Shown here piece after piece: positions 1 through 9,020 of a stretch of DNA of 64,000 bases. Every line of letters begins with the position of its first letter. Within the stretch, counting starts at the first letter, position 1. The translations under genes and the position numbers were made by a program. Source of the DNA: Ruminococcus sp. GTDB taxonomy: Bacteria > Bacillota > Clostridia > Oscillospirales > Ruminococcaceae. The notes beneath the pieces were generated by a model. That model saw nothing but the letters and a program-made list of their open reading frames with translations. It searched no databases and was not told the origin of the DNA. Location of the stretch: contig SVNI01000001.1 in NCBI GenBank assembly GCA_015066975.1, positions 124,001 to 188,000 of the forward strand. The letters run 5' to 3'.

Positions 1-886
1 GCCCGCAGTTATCGGAATAGGCCAGATATAATTTTCCATCTGCTGAAAAATCACCGTGCAGAGGATACATCCCCGGCAAGTTTGCCGGAAGTGCTTCCCA
101 TGATGCACCATTATCGGAAGATGTATAAATACAGTTTCCGTCTTTCTGCGCAACACCCACATAAATATCATGATTCACAGGATGGAATTCTACCCACATG
201 ATACCGATAGCATTGCTTTCCTGTGTGTAGTCGCCTTTGACAGGAAAGTTTTCTACTTCATTCCACGTTTTGCCGAAATCTTCGGATTTCCAAAGACCTG
301 CATTTCTTGTCCCCATGTAGATGATATTGTTTTCCGCCGGATTGACTTTCAGACGTTCGCCTGTCCCTCTGCCGGAATTGTTTGCACCGCAGTCAAACGG
401 CATGTCATGCTGTTCCCATGTTTCACCGTAATCTTCCGAAACCAGTACAGCTCCGTGATTCCCCATATACGTTCCGCCAAGTGCGTAAACTCTGCCGGCA
501 TCCACAGGGTCACAGGCGATACTTTCAATGCCGATTAAATTCCAGTTTTCTGAACCAAGATGGTCTGTAATCGCTTTCCATCTCTGTTCCGATTCTACCC
601 ACCTGTAAGCTCCGCCGATATCCGTCCGGGCATAGATGAGATTTTCCTCTGCTTCGCTATATACCATGCCTGTGACATAACCACCTCCGCCGATAGCCAC
701 ATTGCTCCAGGAATAAACATCTTCTGAAATTTTAGAATTCGATTCCGGAGCAGTTTGTTCTGCATCATCACTTTGATTTGCAGACGTTTCTGCAGTACTG
801 CTGTTAGTTTCGGCATGACTGCATCCGGCGAGCACCATGGCAACACACAGGCAGAGCGCAAAAAGAATATATTTTTTTCTTATCAT
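1..886 (-). CDS. GH74 xyloglucanase-like lipoprotein (3' end beyond window)
   Basis: Reading leftward from the ATG at 886 gives 295 codons without a stop before the window edge. The N-terminus is a lipoprotein signal with lipobox MVLAGC, then a Ser/Thr/Glu-rich linker. The mature part opens with WSNVAIGGGGYVTGMVYS and ARTDIGGAYRW, the diagnostic first-blade sequences of GH74 endo-xyloglucanases, and continues with BNR/sialidase-type repeats (SEDYGETW, SEDFGKTW, SSDNGASW). GH74 enzymes cut the beta-1,4-glucan backbone of xyloglucan as a two-propeller fold. Membrane anchoring would keep it on the cell surface. The ribosome site AAAGGGGA lies upstream of the ATG. It follows the GH36 gene by 37 nt with no terminator between. 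Whether a dockerin or carbohydrate-binding module follows cannot be seen. Confidence 0.9.
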   Translation of the reverse strand, partial: MIRKKYILFALCLCVAMVLAGCSHAETNSSTAETSANQSDDAEQTAPESNSKISEDVYSWSNVAIGGGGYVTGMVYSEAEENLIYARTDIGGAYRWVESEQRWKAITDHLGSENWNLIGIESIACDPVDAGRVYALGGTYMGNHGAVLVSEDYGETWEQHDMPFDCGANNSGRGTGERLKVNPAENNIIYMGTRNAGLWKSEDFGKTWNEVENFPVKGDYTQESNAIGIMWVEFHPVNHDIYVGVAQKDGNCIYTSSDNGASWEALPANLPGMYPLHGDFSADGKLYLAYSDNCG

Positions 887-923
887 AAATCTGTCCCCTT
901 TAATGATTCTTAATTTATGTTTA

Positions 924-3137
924 TCAGTCACTGAGTTCCATTGTGATATGAAGTAATCTGCTTACACCGTCGCCCCACATGGGTGCTATCGGCAGGCCGA
1001 TTTTCATAAGCTGTCCGCCTGTATAGCGTTTCCCGTCAAAAAGATAGATACCTTCCGGAATCAGGCCTTGTAATTTCAGATGCTTCCTGACCTGATTGGC
1101 CTGATTGCGAATCTGAATGACAGTTACCAGCGTTTCTGTATGTTCCGTGCTGACAAACTGCCATGCAATCCAGTATTTATTCTGCATTAATCTGTAAAAA
1201 CGGCCTTCTCTTGTCAGATGCGAATACTGATGATATAATTTCAACTGCTCCTGAATCTGCTTTACCTGTTTGGCTGTCAGGCGCATCAAATCCATTTCAT
1301 AGCCAAATGTTCCGGCAAGCGCAACATGTGCCCTGGTCATGAAATCTGTATTTCTGCCAACGGTATGATTCGGACAAACGGAGATATGCGCTCCCATACA
1401 GGATGGCGGATAACAAAGCGATGTTCCAAGTTGAATTTCAGCTCTGTCACAGGCATCTGTATTATCAGAACACCAGATTTGCGGACTGTAATAAAGCATT
1501 CCGCAGTCGAAACGTCCTCCCCCGCCGGCGCAGTTTTCCAGAAGCAAATCCGGAAAAGTTTTCAGCAATTGTTCCTGAAGTTCATACACGCCGAGAATAT
1601 ATCTGTGGAAAAATTCTTTCTGTCTGTGAGGCGGAAGCGTCGGGGTATACGCTTCTGTGATTTGCCGGTTCATATCCCATTTGACATACGAAATATCTGC
1701 TTCGTGAATAATATCTGCCATACTCCGGAATAAATAGTTCCGGACTTCTGGCCTTGTCATATCCAGTACACATTGATTCCGGGAAAGTGTCATATCTCGG
1801 CCGGGAATCTGCACTGCCCATTCAGGATGCTTCCGGAACAGCTCACTGTCCTGCGATATCATTTCCGGCTCGAACCACAGCCCGAATTTCAGATTTCTTC
1901 TTTGGATTTCCTCACCAAGCCATTCCATGCCCTCCGGAATTTTTTCTTCATTTACGAACCAGTCGCCAAGTGATGTTGTATCATCATCACGATGCCCGAA
2001 CCAGCCATCGTCCAGCACAAGCATATCAAGTCCGCAGGCAAGCGCAGTATCTGCCAGATGAAGAAGCTTATCTGTATCAAAATCGAAATAAGCTGCCTCC
2101 CAGCTGTTGACGAGTACGGGGCGTTCCTGATACTGCCACTTGCTTCTGATAATGTGATTCCGAATAAAGTCATGATAATTCCGGCTGAACCTGCCAAGGC
2201 CTCTGGGGGAGTAATTCAGAAGCACTTCCGGTGTATAGAAAGATTTTCCGGATTCCAGCTCCCAGCAGAATGTATCCGGATGGATGCCCATCAGAATCTG
2301 GGTTTTCTCCTGATAATCCTTTTCCGCACAGGCAATGAAATTTCCAGAATAGACAAAAGCCATTCCCCATGCCTCGCCGGAAGTTTCGGTAGTTTCCGGA
2401 CGAACAACAGCTAAGAACGGGTTATGCGTATGAGAAGATGCCCCGTTCAGACTGCCGATACTCTGCACACCGTATCTGACAGGCTCACGCTGTACATGAC
2501 GTTCTCTTGCCCATGTGCCGTTCAGGGTAATCAGTTCCAAATCGCCCTCTAAATGCAGACAGGAAGAAAACGCTCGCCTGAGCATCACAGGCTTCTGTCC
2601 CTGATTCTGAATCTTGACATCCTGTGCAATAACATCACTATCCTGAAAAAGCGTATACATGATTTCAGCAAGCACACCTGCCTGTGCATCATGCAGATAG
2701 AGAATCAGAGTTTCGGTATTGCAGTTTCTGGTAAAACTTTGGGGAAGATTCGGAATTTTCGGTTTTTCTTTGGATGTACTGCATCCGATATACTTGAAAC
2801 AGCAAGTATCCGAACCGTCAGCCTGTTCCACCCTGAAAGCCGATTCTCTGTAATTTCCGCACCCATAAAAAGGGTAAACATGCGGAAAGGCACTGTGAAA
2901 GCTGACTCCTTCGCCGGGCAGTTTATCGGGAGTAAACGGACGGACATCTGTCCGGCAGAGGTAGTCCGTTTCCGCGAATCTGATTTTTTCCCCGTAATAC
3001 GCAAGCCCGACAAAACCGTCACAAGCTTTCAGTATCATGCAGGTATGTTTGGTGTACAGTGCAAAGATGCCTTTTTTCTCATCAATTCTAATCAAATCTT
3101 CTCCCTCCGTTTCCGGATTGTTTTTGATATTCTGCAT
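924..3137 (-). CDS. GH36 alpha-galactosidase
   Basis: A 737-residue protein of the usual length for bacterial GH36 alpha-galactosidases, without a signal peptide, so probably cytoplasmic. It hydrolyses terminal alpha-1,6-galactose from raffinose-type sugars or galactosylated hemicellulose fragments. Visible family marks are WEAAYFDF and LDDGWFG in the barrel, the nucleophile Asp in VKWDMNR (about residue 485), the CAGGGGRFD loop, and the acid/base Asp in CSDNTDA (about residue 559). The start is 3 nt after the preceding stop and has no clear ribosome site, suggesting translation coupled to the upstream gene. It lies directly upstream of the GH74 gene, so intracellular galactose trimming of imported xyloglucan oligosaccharides is a reasonable inference. 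Confidence 0.93.
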   Translation of the reverse strand: MQNIKNNPETEGEDLIRIDEKKGIFALYTKHTCMILKACDGFVGLAYYGEKIRFAETDYLCRTDVRPFTPDKLPGEGVSFHSAFPHVYPFYGCGNYRESAFRVEQADGSDTCCFKYIGCSTSKEKPKIPNLPQSFTRNCNTETLILYLHDAQAGVLAEIMYTLFQDSDVIAQDVKIQNQGQKPVMLRRAFSSCLHLEGDLELITLNGTWARERHVQREPVRYGVQSIGSLNGASSHTHNPFLAVVRPETTETSGEAWGMAFVYSGNFIACAEKDYQEKTQILMGIHPDTFCWELESGKSFYTPEVLLNYSPRGLGRFSRNYHDFIRNHIIRSKWQYQERPVLVNSWEAAYFDFDTDKLLHLADTALACGLDMLVLDDGWFGHRDDDTTSLGDWFVNEEKIPEGMEWLGEEIQRRNLKFGLWFEPEMISQDSELFRKHPEWAVQIPGRDMTLSRNQCVLDMTRPEVRNYLFRSMADIIHEADISYVKWDMNRQITEAYTPTLPPHRQKEFFHRYILGVYELQEQLLKTFPDLLLENCAGGGGRFDCGMLYYSPQIWCSDNTDACDRAEIQLGTSLCYPPSCMGAHISVCPNHTVGRNTDFMTRAHVALAGTFGYEMDLMRLTAKQVKQIQEQLKLYHQYSHLTREGRFYRLMQNKYWIAWQFVSTEHTETLVTVIQIRNQANQVRKHLKLQGLIPEGIYLFDGKRYTGGQLMKIGLPIAPMWGDGVSRLLHITMELSD

Positions 3138-3140
3138 ATT

Positions 3141-3551
3141 CTAAAGATTGGATTCGATAACTATAATATCAGATTCTGACACTGCCTGTTCCAGCCATTG
3201 CAGAAAGGCCTGATAAAACGCAGTCTGTTCCGGAGGGATGGTATCTTTCCGGATAGCGTCTGTCAGTTTATGATATTCTGATACAGAAAGCCAGTTATCG
3301 AAACACAGGTCAAAGTTCTGCTGAACCGAACCATCGCAGGCATCTTGAGACGGAAACAACAGCAGAACATATTTTCTTAACAACTGCTCAAAATCCGTCA
3401 GGTAAATTCTGAGCGGATTCGGATAGGAATGCCATGCTTCCCACTGCATCCAGTCCGGAGCAAAATTTTTCTTCACGGGCTGGAAGTCATAATATATTTT
3501 TTCACCCAGTTGTGAATATAATCTTAATTCTGTAAAATTCTGCACAGGCAT
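3141..3551 (-). CDS. Hypothetical protein, translationally coupled to the SMI1-like gene
   Basis: A 136-residue soluble protein that I do not recognise. It is rich in aromatic residues and acidic in its C-terminal half, with no signal peptide, membrane segment or cysteine motif. The ATG overlaps the stop of the upstream SMI1/KNR4-type gene as TGATG, preceded by GGAG inside that gene, so its translation should depend on ribosomes finishing the SMI1 frame. Because that frame has a stop at codon 4, expression of this gene may be impaired. Given the neighbour it could be an immunity-type protein, but this is only a guess from position. Confidence 0.6.
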   Translation of the reverse strand: MPVQNFTELRLYSQLGEKIYYDFQPVKKNFAPDWMQWEAWHSYPNPLRIYLTDFEQLLRKYVLLLFPSQDACDGSVQQNFDLCFDNWLSVSEYHKLTDAIRKDTIPPEQTAFYQAFLQWLEQAVSESDIIVIESNL

Positions 3552-3982
3552 CACTCCGTAATTTTTTTGATGAATTGTATCATATCTTCGAGAAAATCGG
3601 TGAACGTTTCAAAAATTTCTTCTTCGCCGTCAAAATAGCGGATGAATTTTCCTGTTTGCGCAGAAAAGCAGAGCATTTCCCCATCACCGATGATGTCAGC
3701 AAGCAAGATATAATCTGCCGGAAACCAGTCAGCTTTTTCCGTATCGCTCAAACTGATGATTTCAGAAACAGAAAATAAGTCAGCAGTAAAGTGATTCAGT
3801 TTTGCACCATTCGAGAACCGCAGAAAATTTTTATAATCTTCCGGCAGTGAAACATGCAGATGCTGTTCCAGTTCCTGAAGTTCGGTTTCTGGAGCCGGAG
3901 GATAAAATACAAATTTTCTTTCTGAATTCAGTTCTTCGGCAAGATGCAGAAGTTCCTGAATCTGCTGGTTTCATTCTTTCAT
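3551..3982 (-). pseudogene. SMI1/KNR4-family protein interrupted by TGA at codon 4
   Basis: From the ATG at 3982, which has a strong AAGGAGA ribosome site at proper spacing, the frame reads Met-Lys-Glu-stop and then stays open for 139 more codons. The downstream product has the SMI1/KNR4 fold signature: an ELEQHL helix, VSLPEDYKNFLRFSNGA, and a late GDGEMLCFSAQTGK segment. This family includes many immunity proteins against contact-dependent and polymorphic toxins. The stop fits a single TGG to TGA change (Trp4), because the residues before and after form one continuous amphipathic helix. TGA is an ordinary stop here (the adjacent GH36 gene ends in TGA). A short restart product from the TTG at 3751 is possible but would lose half the domain. 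A sequencing error is the main alternative. Confidence 0.75.
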
Positions 3983-3996
3983 AATACAGAATCTCC

Positions 3997-6360
3997 TTAA
4001 TTGCCGAATACCTGCTTTGCAATATCGACAGTTTCTTTTGCATCTTTCGCGTAGAAGTCCGCACCAATCTGTTCAGCATAATCAGCAGTGAGCACAGCAC
4101 CGCCGACTACTGTCTTGCACCACGGGCAACGCTCATGGAGCAGTTTGATAGTATTCTCCATAGAAGGGAGCGTTGTCGTCATGAGTGCTGAAAGCCCTAC
4201 CAAAGGCGCATGAGATTTTTCAGTTGCTTCGGCAACAGCTTCATAAGAAACATCTTTCCCCAAATCAATCACCTGATAGCCGTAGTTTTCGAGCAGAATT
4301 TTGACGATATTCTTTCCGATATCGTGAATATCACCTTTGACAGTTGCAAGAACTATTGTTCCCCGGTTTACTGTCTCCGTGCTGTTTTCACAGAGATAGG
4401 ATTTAATCACTTCAAAAGCAGACTGCGCAGCACTCGCGGAAGAAATCAACTGCGGAAGAAAGATTTTCCCCTTCTCAAATTCCATACCAGCTTTATCAAG
4501 AGCCGGAATCAGATACTGATTGACAATATGCATCGGCTCGGTATTTTGTAATAATACGCTGGTGATAGCACCTGCTTCGGATTTCAGTCCGGCAGAAACA
4601 GCGGCTTCAAGAGTCATATCCGCGCTCTGAGGTTTGGCAGGAGTGCTCTGCTGTGCGTTTTCACCGCCGTAGTGCGCGATAAAATCAACAGCATTTTTAT
4701 CAATATTGGCTAATAATTTATATGTCCGCACAGCGGAAGTCATGCTATCTGTATTCGGATTGATAATCGGCAAATCCAGTCCGGCATAAAGTGCCATTGT
4801 CAGGAAATTTCTGGTCACAAGTTCTCGGCTCGGCAGTCCGAACGAAATATTCGATACACCCAGAACCGTCTTCAAGCCTAATTCCGTCTTGACTCTGCGG
4901 ACGGCTTCAAGTGTCTGCATCACACCTTCCTGTTCAGCAGATGCTGTCAGGGTCAGACAGTCGATATAAACATCTTCTCGGCGAATCCCCAGAGAAAGTG
5001 CTCTGTTCAGGATACGTTCCGCAATTTCAAATCTGCCCTGTGCGGTTTTCGGAATACCGTTCTTATCAAGAGTCAGACCTACAACGGCCGCGCCGTATTT
5101 TTTGACCAGCGGCAGAACCGTCTGCATAGAATCTTCTTCACCGTTGACAGAATTGACTATCGGCTTGCCGTTATAGATTCTTAATCCGGTTTCAAGCGCA
5201 TCCGGCTTTGTCGTATCAAGCTGTAAAGGCGTATCTGTAATACCTTGAATCGCCTTGACGGCCGTCTGCATCATTTCGGTTTCGTCGATTTCCGGCAGAC
5301 CAACATTCACATCCAGAATATCCGCCCCGGCTTCAATCTGCTGGATAGCCTGATTGAGAATATAATCCGTATCATGTTCGATTAATGCCTGCTTGAAACG
5401 CTTTTTTCCGGTCGGATTAATTCTTTCCCCGATAATCCGGGGCTGGTTGATGATAACTGTCTTATTGGCAGAACATACTGCTGCCGGAATCTGCGGATGT
5501 CTCCGGACAGGTTTCTGCTGTTTCATCATATCAGATAAAGCCTTGATATGTTCGGGGGTTGTTCCGCAGCATCCGCCGAAAACAACAGCTCCCATCCGGA
5601 CAAATTCTTCACAGCATGTCCCGAACCGGGAAGCATCAAAATGATAAGTATTCGTCACCGGGTCGGGAAGTCCCGCATTCGGCTTGACGATAACAGGAAG
5701 CGTTGTCCATTCACAAAGCTGTTTCACGATAGGTGTTAATTCTTCCGGCCCTAAAGAGCAGTTGACACCTATCGCATCAACACCCAGCCCCTCCAGTGTC
5801 AGAGCCATTGCCGGTATTTCACATCCTGTGAATGTTCTGCCGTTTTCCTCGAAACTCATTGTCACAAAAATCGGCTTGTTTCTGCCGTGTTCTTTGGCGG
5901 CGAGCACTCCTGCACGAACTTCCAGCAGGTCAGTCATAGTCTCGAAAATGTATAAATCCGCATCCTGTCCGGCTTCTATCTGTTCTCTGAAAATATCATA
6001 AGCTTCTTCAAATTTGAGCGTTCCGGTCGGTTCTAAAAGCTGTCCGATAGGTCCTATATCTAAAGCGACATATTCAGGATTGGCTTTCCGGGCATTGGCA
6101 ACAGCCGTTCTGATAATCTGCTGTACGGATTTATGCGTTTTTGCCATTTTAAGCCGATTTGCCCCGAAGGTATTTGTATAGACAACTTCTGAACCGGCTT
6201 TGACATACATTTCATGAATACCAGTAATCAAATCAGGATTCGTAAAATTAAGCATTTCAGGGATTCCGCCAAGTTCCAGTCCAGCAGACTGTAACATTGT
6301 CCCCATACCGCCGTCAAGCAGAATAAATTCATGATGTTTAAGTTTTTCTTGTAGATTCAT
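3997..6360 (-). CDS. metH: Cobalamin-dependent methionine synthase, lacking the activation domain
   Basis: Transfers a methyl group from methyltetrahydrofolate through cobalamin to homocysteine. Domains in order: homocysteine-binding barrel with zinc cysteines in GVNCSLGPEE (about 200) and FGGCCGT (about 262); pterin-binding barrel opening RIIGERINPTGKK (about 310); cap and B12-binding domain with the axial-His motif DIHDIGKN (about 674), GLSALMTTT and VVGGAVLTA. It ends there, so the C-terminal AdoMet-activation domain of E. coli MetH is absent; the gene immediately upstream encodes it separately. I place the start at the ATG at 6360, which overlaps the upstream stop as ATGA and has GGAG 10 nt before it, giving 787 residues; an upstream in-frame start at 6393 lies inside the upstream gene and is unlikely. 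Confidence 0.95.
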   Translation of the reverse strand: MNLQEKLKHHEFILLDGGMGTMLQSAGLELGGIPEMLNFTNPDLITGIHEMYVKAGSEVVYTNTFGANRLKMAKTHKSVQQIIRTAVANARKANPEYVALDIGPIGQLLEPTGTLKFEEAYDIFREQIEAGQDADLYIFETMTDLLEVRAGVLAAKEHGRNKPIFVTMSFEENGRTFTGCEIPAMALTLEGLGVDAIGVNCSLGPEELTPIVKQLCEWTTLPVIVKPNAGLPDPVTNTYHFDASRFGTCCEEFVRMGAVVFGGCCGTTPEHIKALSDMMKQQKPVRRHPQIPAAVCSANKTVIINQPRIIGERINPTGKKRFKQALIEHDTDYILNQAIQQIEAGADILDVNVGLPEIDETEMMQTAVKAIQGITDTPLQLDTTKPDALETGLRIYNGKPIVNSVNGEEDSMQTVLPLVKKYGAAVVGLTLDKNGIPKTAQGRFEIAERILNRALSLGIRREDVYIDCLTLTASAEQEGVMQTLEAVRRVKTELGLKTVLGVSNISFGLPSRELVTRNFLTMALYAGLDLPIINPNTDSMTSAVRTYKLLANIDKNAVDFIAHYGGENAQQSTPAKPQSADMTLEAAVSAGLKSEAGAITSVLLQNTEPMHIVNQYLIPALDKAGMEFEKGKIFLPQLISSASAAQSAFEVIKSYLCENSTETVNRGTIVLATVKGDIHDIGKNIVKILLENYGYQVIDLGKDVSYEAVAEATEKSHAPLVGLSALMTTTLPSMENTIKLLHERCPWCKTVVGGAVLTADYAEQIGADFYAKDAKETVDIAKQVFGN

Positions 6361-6998
6361 GTGCAGTGGACTCCTCTCTTGCGATATGGACATGATTTTG
6401 ATAAATTACAGACAGCACAGCCCTTTTTGGCTTTTGGCAGAGGGGCATCAGACAGGCCAATAACAGCCGTCACGGATTTCGTCGGAATCAGCAGACCGCC
6501 CTCACTGACACAGATACCCAGACGCTTATCAGCATTGATAATCCTCAGAAAATCGGGCTGAACTTCTAAGGGCATATCGCCGTAGCCGGGGCTGAACCGC
6601 CATGTCGAAAATTTTTCCGGAAACTGGGACAGAATTTCCTGTTCAGCTTCGTCACAGAGCTGTTCCGTGAGAGCACTCGCCATAGCATCTGTCATCATAC
6701 CGGCAAGAACATCAGAAGTCTGGGCGATTCTGATGCAGGTATCAGCACCCTGTGAAAGCGTCGCACAGAACAGAATCACCTGACTGCAAAGTTCCAGATG
6801 ATTCTGAATATCCTGTCCGATTAAGATAGTCCGGAGCTGTTCTTTCTGGAAGGCTTTCCAGCAGTAACGGGGCTTGACGGCGGATAATAATTTTTTTTCG
6901 CAGATGTCAGCAGTCCGGAGCATCTGGGAATCGGGTTCGCAGTGGAGTCCCATATATCGGAAAGCCTGTTTTCTGTCTATAGATGATAGGGAAATCAT
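6357..6998 (-). CDS. Stand-alone methionine synthase activation-domain protein
   Basis: A 213-residue protein matching the AdoMet-dependent reactivation domain of MetH. The key sequence RFSPGYGDMPLEVQPDFLRIINADKR appears in two halves (RFSPGYGDMPLE, then LRIINADKRLG), and SEGGLLIPTKSVTAVIGLS near the end is the typical AdoMet-binding tail. The C-terminus has a CxxCxxxxxC cluster (CAVCNLSKSC). It would remethylate cob(II)alamin formed when MetH is oxidised. The stop overlaps the metH start by four bases, so the two are made together and presumably act as one split enzyme. Split MetH is known in other deep-branching bacteria, for example Thermotoga. Confidence 0.88.
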   Translation of the reverse strand: MISLSSIDRKQAFRYMGLHCEPDSQMLRTADICEKKLLSAVKPRYCWKAFQKEQLRTILIGQDIQNHLELCSQVILFCATLSQGADTCIRIAQTSDVLAGMMTDAMASALTEQLCDEAEQEILSQFPEKFSTWRFSPGYGDMPLEVQPDFLRIINADKRLGICVSEGGLLIPTKSVTAVIGLSDAPLPKAKKGCAVCNLSKSCPYRKRGVHCT

Positions 6999-7016
6999 AA
7001 AGTTTCTCCATGATTA

Positions 7017-7463
7017 TTAATAGCGTGCGCTTTCGATTTTTTCGATTTCTTCAAGAGAAATCCAGCGGATTTTATCAGACGGCTTTCCTGTTTCGAGAAA
7101 GTCTTTTATTGCAAGCCATGCAAGCTCTTTCGGCAGAAAAAGTCCGGCGGAATATTCATCACTGTTGAATATCATTTTAGATACTGAAAGTTTTGTCTCA
7201 TCATACAGAGAATATAAATATTTTTCTTTACTGGAATATTCCAATAAAATCATTTCATCATCTGTACAGTCGGCTTTAGCCATAAGTCCCGAAAAACATG
7301 GTTTGCTCCAAGAAGCCTGATTCAGATAATATCTGATTTCGGTTTCACTGTTGTCTGTATACCAAAAATTTACATAATCTGTTATCATTGCCTGATACAG
7401 TGCATTCAGGTCAGAACCCTCCCAATCTTCGCCGTTGGGGCATTCCATCATAAAATGTTTCAT
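7017..7463 (-). CDS. Hypothetical acidic protein inside the met operon (possibly immunity-type)
   Basis: A 148-residue soluble acidic protein with many Trp, Tyr and Asp residues (for example ECPNGEDWEGSDLNALYQAM and ELAWLAIKDFLETG). No signal peptide, membrane segment or metal motif. The composition and the closing SLEEIEKI helix recall single-domain polymorphic-toxin immunity proteins, but I cannot name a family. The ATG overlaps the metF stop as ATGA and has GGGGAGA upstream, so it is co-translated with metF. The downstream gene is the MetH activation protein. It has no obvious place in methionine synthesis. Confidence 0.7.
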   Translation of the reverse strand: MKHFMMECPNGEDWEGSDLNALYQAMITDYVNFWYTDNSETEIRYYLNQASWSKPCFSGLMAKADCTDDEMILLEYSSKEKYLYSLYDETKLSVSKMIFNSDEYSAGLFLPKELAWLAIKDFLETGKPSDKIRWISLEEIEKIESARY

Positions 7464-8314
7464 GCCTGTTCTCTCCCCAAAATACCGGAAACAGCTTCGG
7501 TGATTCTTCTGGCAACATAAGGGTTATTCATCGTGTAGAGATGAATCCCGTCCACATCGTTTGCGACTAAATCAACAATCTGGTCAACCGCATAAGCAAT
7601 GCCGGCATCACGGATAGCTTCCGGACTGTGACCGAATCTCTGCATCATGACGGTGAACTTTCTGGGAAGACTCGCACCGCAGAGACTTACCATTCTTTGA
7701 ATCTGGGCAGCATTGACCACAGGCATGATACCAGCTTCAATGGGGACATCAATGCCGATGATTTCGCATTTTTCACGGAAATCATAAAAGCTTGTGTTAT
7801 CGAAGAAAAGCTGTGAAATCAGATGCTTTGCGCCTTTATCTACTTTTTCTTTGAGATGTTTCAAATCAGAAGCCGCAGAAAGGGCTTCGGGATGGATTTC
7901 CGGATAACATGCACCGTAAATCTTAAAATCACCCTGACTTTGAATGAAACTGATTAAATCGCTTGCATATCTGAAATCATTTTTTTCGGGTCTGTCAGGG
8001 CTTTTGTCCCCTCTGAGGGCGAGAATATCGGTAATACCGTGCTGTTTGAAATCAGCAAGAACCTGAGAGATTTCTTCTCTTGTGTAAGAAATGCAGGGCA
8101 GATGCGCAACGGATTTGATATGAAATTCATCCTGTAACCGGGAAGCGAGTTCACAGGTAATTTTTCCCCCGTTGACACCTCCGCCTGCACCGTAAGTGAC
8201 ACTGATGAAATCAGGCTTCAATGCCGATAAATTCTCAAAACAAGCAGAAACACTTTCCACCGGAGCAGTCGGCTTGGGAGGAAAAACTTCAAAAGAATAG
8301 ATTGTTTTTTTCAT
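7460..8314 (-). CDS. metF: 5,10-methylenetetrahydrofolate reductase
   Basis: Reduces methylene-THF to methyl-THF, the methyl donor for MetH encoded three genes downstream. The 284 residues form a complete FAD-binding TIM barrel: YSFEVFPPK at the N-terminus, SVTYGAGGG, ALRGDKSPD, ISQLFFDNTSFYDF and PIEAGIMPV are all family blocks. It starts 3 nt after the ung stop and ends overlapping the next gene by four bases, so it is in the middle of a co-transcribed unit. Cytoplasmic. Regulation is not visible: no SAM riboswitch, T-box or B12 riboswitch was recognised upstream of the unit. Confidence 0.96.
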   Translation of the reverse strand: MKKTIYSFEVFPPKPTAPVESVSACFENLSALKPDFISVTYGAGGGVNGGKITCELASRLQDEFHIKSVAHLPCISYTREEISQVLADFKQHGITDILALRGDKSPDRPEKNDFRYASDLISFIQSQGDFKIYGACYPEIHPEALSAASDLKHLKEKVDKGAKHLISQLFFDNTSFYDFREKCEIIGIDVPIEAGIMPVVNAAQIQRMVSLCGASLPRKFTVMMQRFGHSPEAIRDAGIAYAVDQIVDLVANDVDGIHLYTMNNPYVARRITEAVSGILGREQA

Positions 8315-8316
8315 AA

Positions 8317-8985
8317 TTAATATACCGTCCAGTCAATGGGAGTCATCCCATGTTCTTGTAAGAATTGATTTGCCTGTGAAAAATGTCTGCATCCGAGGAA
8401 GCTGTTTCCGGCCATCGGGCTGGGATGCGCTGCTTCCAGAATCAAGTGCTTCGGATTGGTAACGAGCTCTTTTTTGGCTCTGGCATGAGCCCCCCACAGA
8501 AGAAAAACAATCGGGTCTTCTCTGAGATTCAGCAATCTGATAATTTCATCTGTGAAAATTTCCCATCCCATGCCTTTATGAGAATTCGCCTGATGTGCCC
8601 GGACTGTCAGAACTGTATTCAGCATCAGCACCCCTTGCTTTGCCCAGCAGGTAAGCTCGCCTTCGGCTTTCATGTTGTCGATTCCGGTATCAGCAAGGAT
8701 TTCTTTGTAAATATTTTTCAGCGATGGCGGAACGCGAACGCCCTTTCTGACAGAAAAGCTCAGACCGTGCGCCTGACCCGGATTATGATACGGGTCCTGA
8801 CCGATAATGACAGCTTTCACGTCGCTGTAAGTCGTTAATTTCAGTGCATTGAAAATATCATGCATATCCGGATAGATGGTCTGTGTGCTGTACTCCTGCT
8901 TCAGAAACTGCCGGAGCTTCTGATAATACTCTTTCTGCATTTCTTCTGCAAGAAGCACGTCCCATTCGTTATTGAAATTCACCAT
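8317..8985 (-). CDS. ung: Family 1 uracil-DNA glycosylase
   Basis: Removes uracil from DNA to start base excision repair. The 222-residue product carries the water-activating loop GQDPYH (followed by NPGQAHGLSFSV) and the minor-groove loop HPSPMAG, plus PPSLKNIYKE and WAKQGVLMLNTVLTVR, all typical of Ung. I chose the ATG at 8985, which follows AAAGGGG at good spacing; the longer frame from 9012 begins inside the leader. It is the first gene of a minus-strand run that continues through metF and metH to the glycosidases, and is driven by the left half of a symmetric divergent promoter. Confidence 0.96.
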   Translation of the reverse strand: MVNFNNEWDVLLAEEMQKEYYQKLRQFLKQEYSTQTIYPDMHDIFNALKLTTYSDVKAVIIGQDPYHNPGQAHGLSFSVRKGVRVPPSLKNIYKEILADTGIDNMKAEGELTCWAKQGVLMLNTVLTVRAHQANSHKGMGWEIFTDEIIRLLNLREDPIVFLLWGAHARAKKELVTNPKHLILEAAHPSPMAGNSFLGCRHFSQANQFLQEHGMTPIDWTVY

Positions 8986-9020
8986 AATGTAAACCCCTTT
9001 TAAAAAAATCATATATCTCT

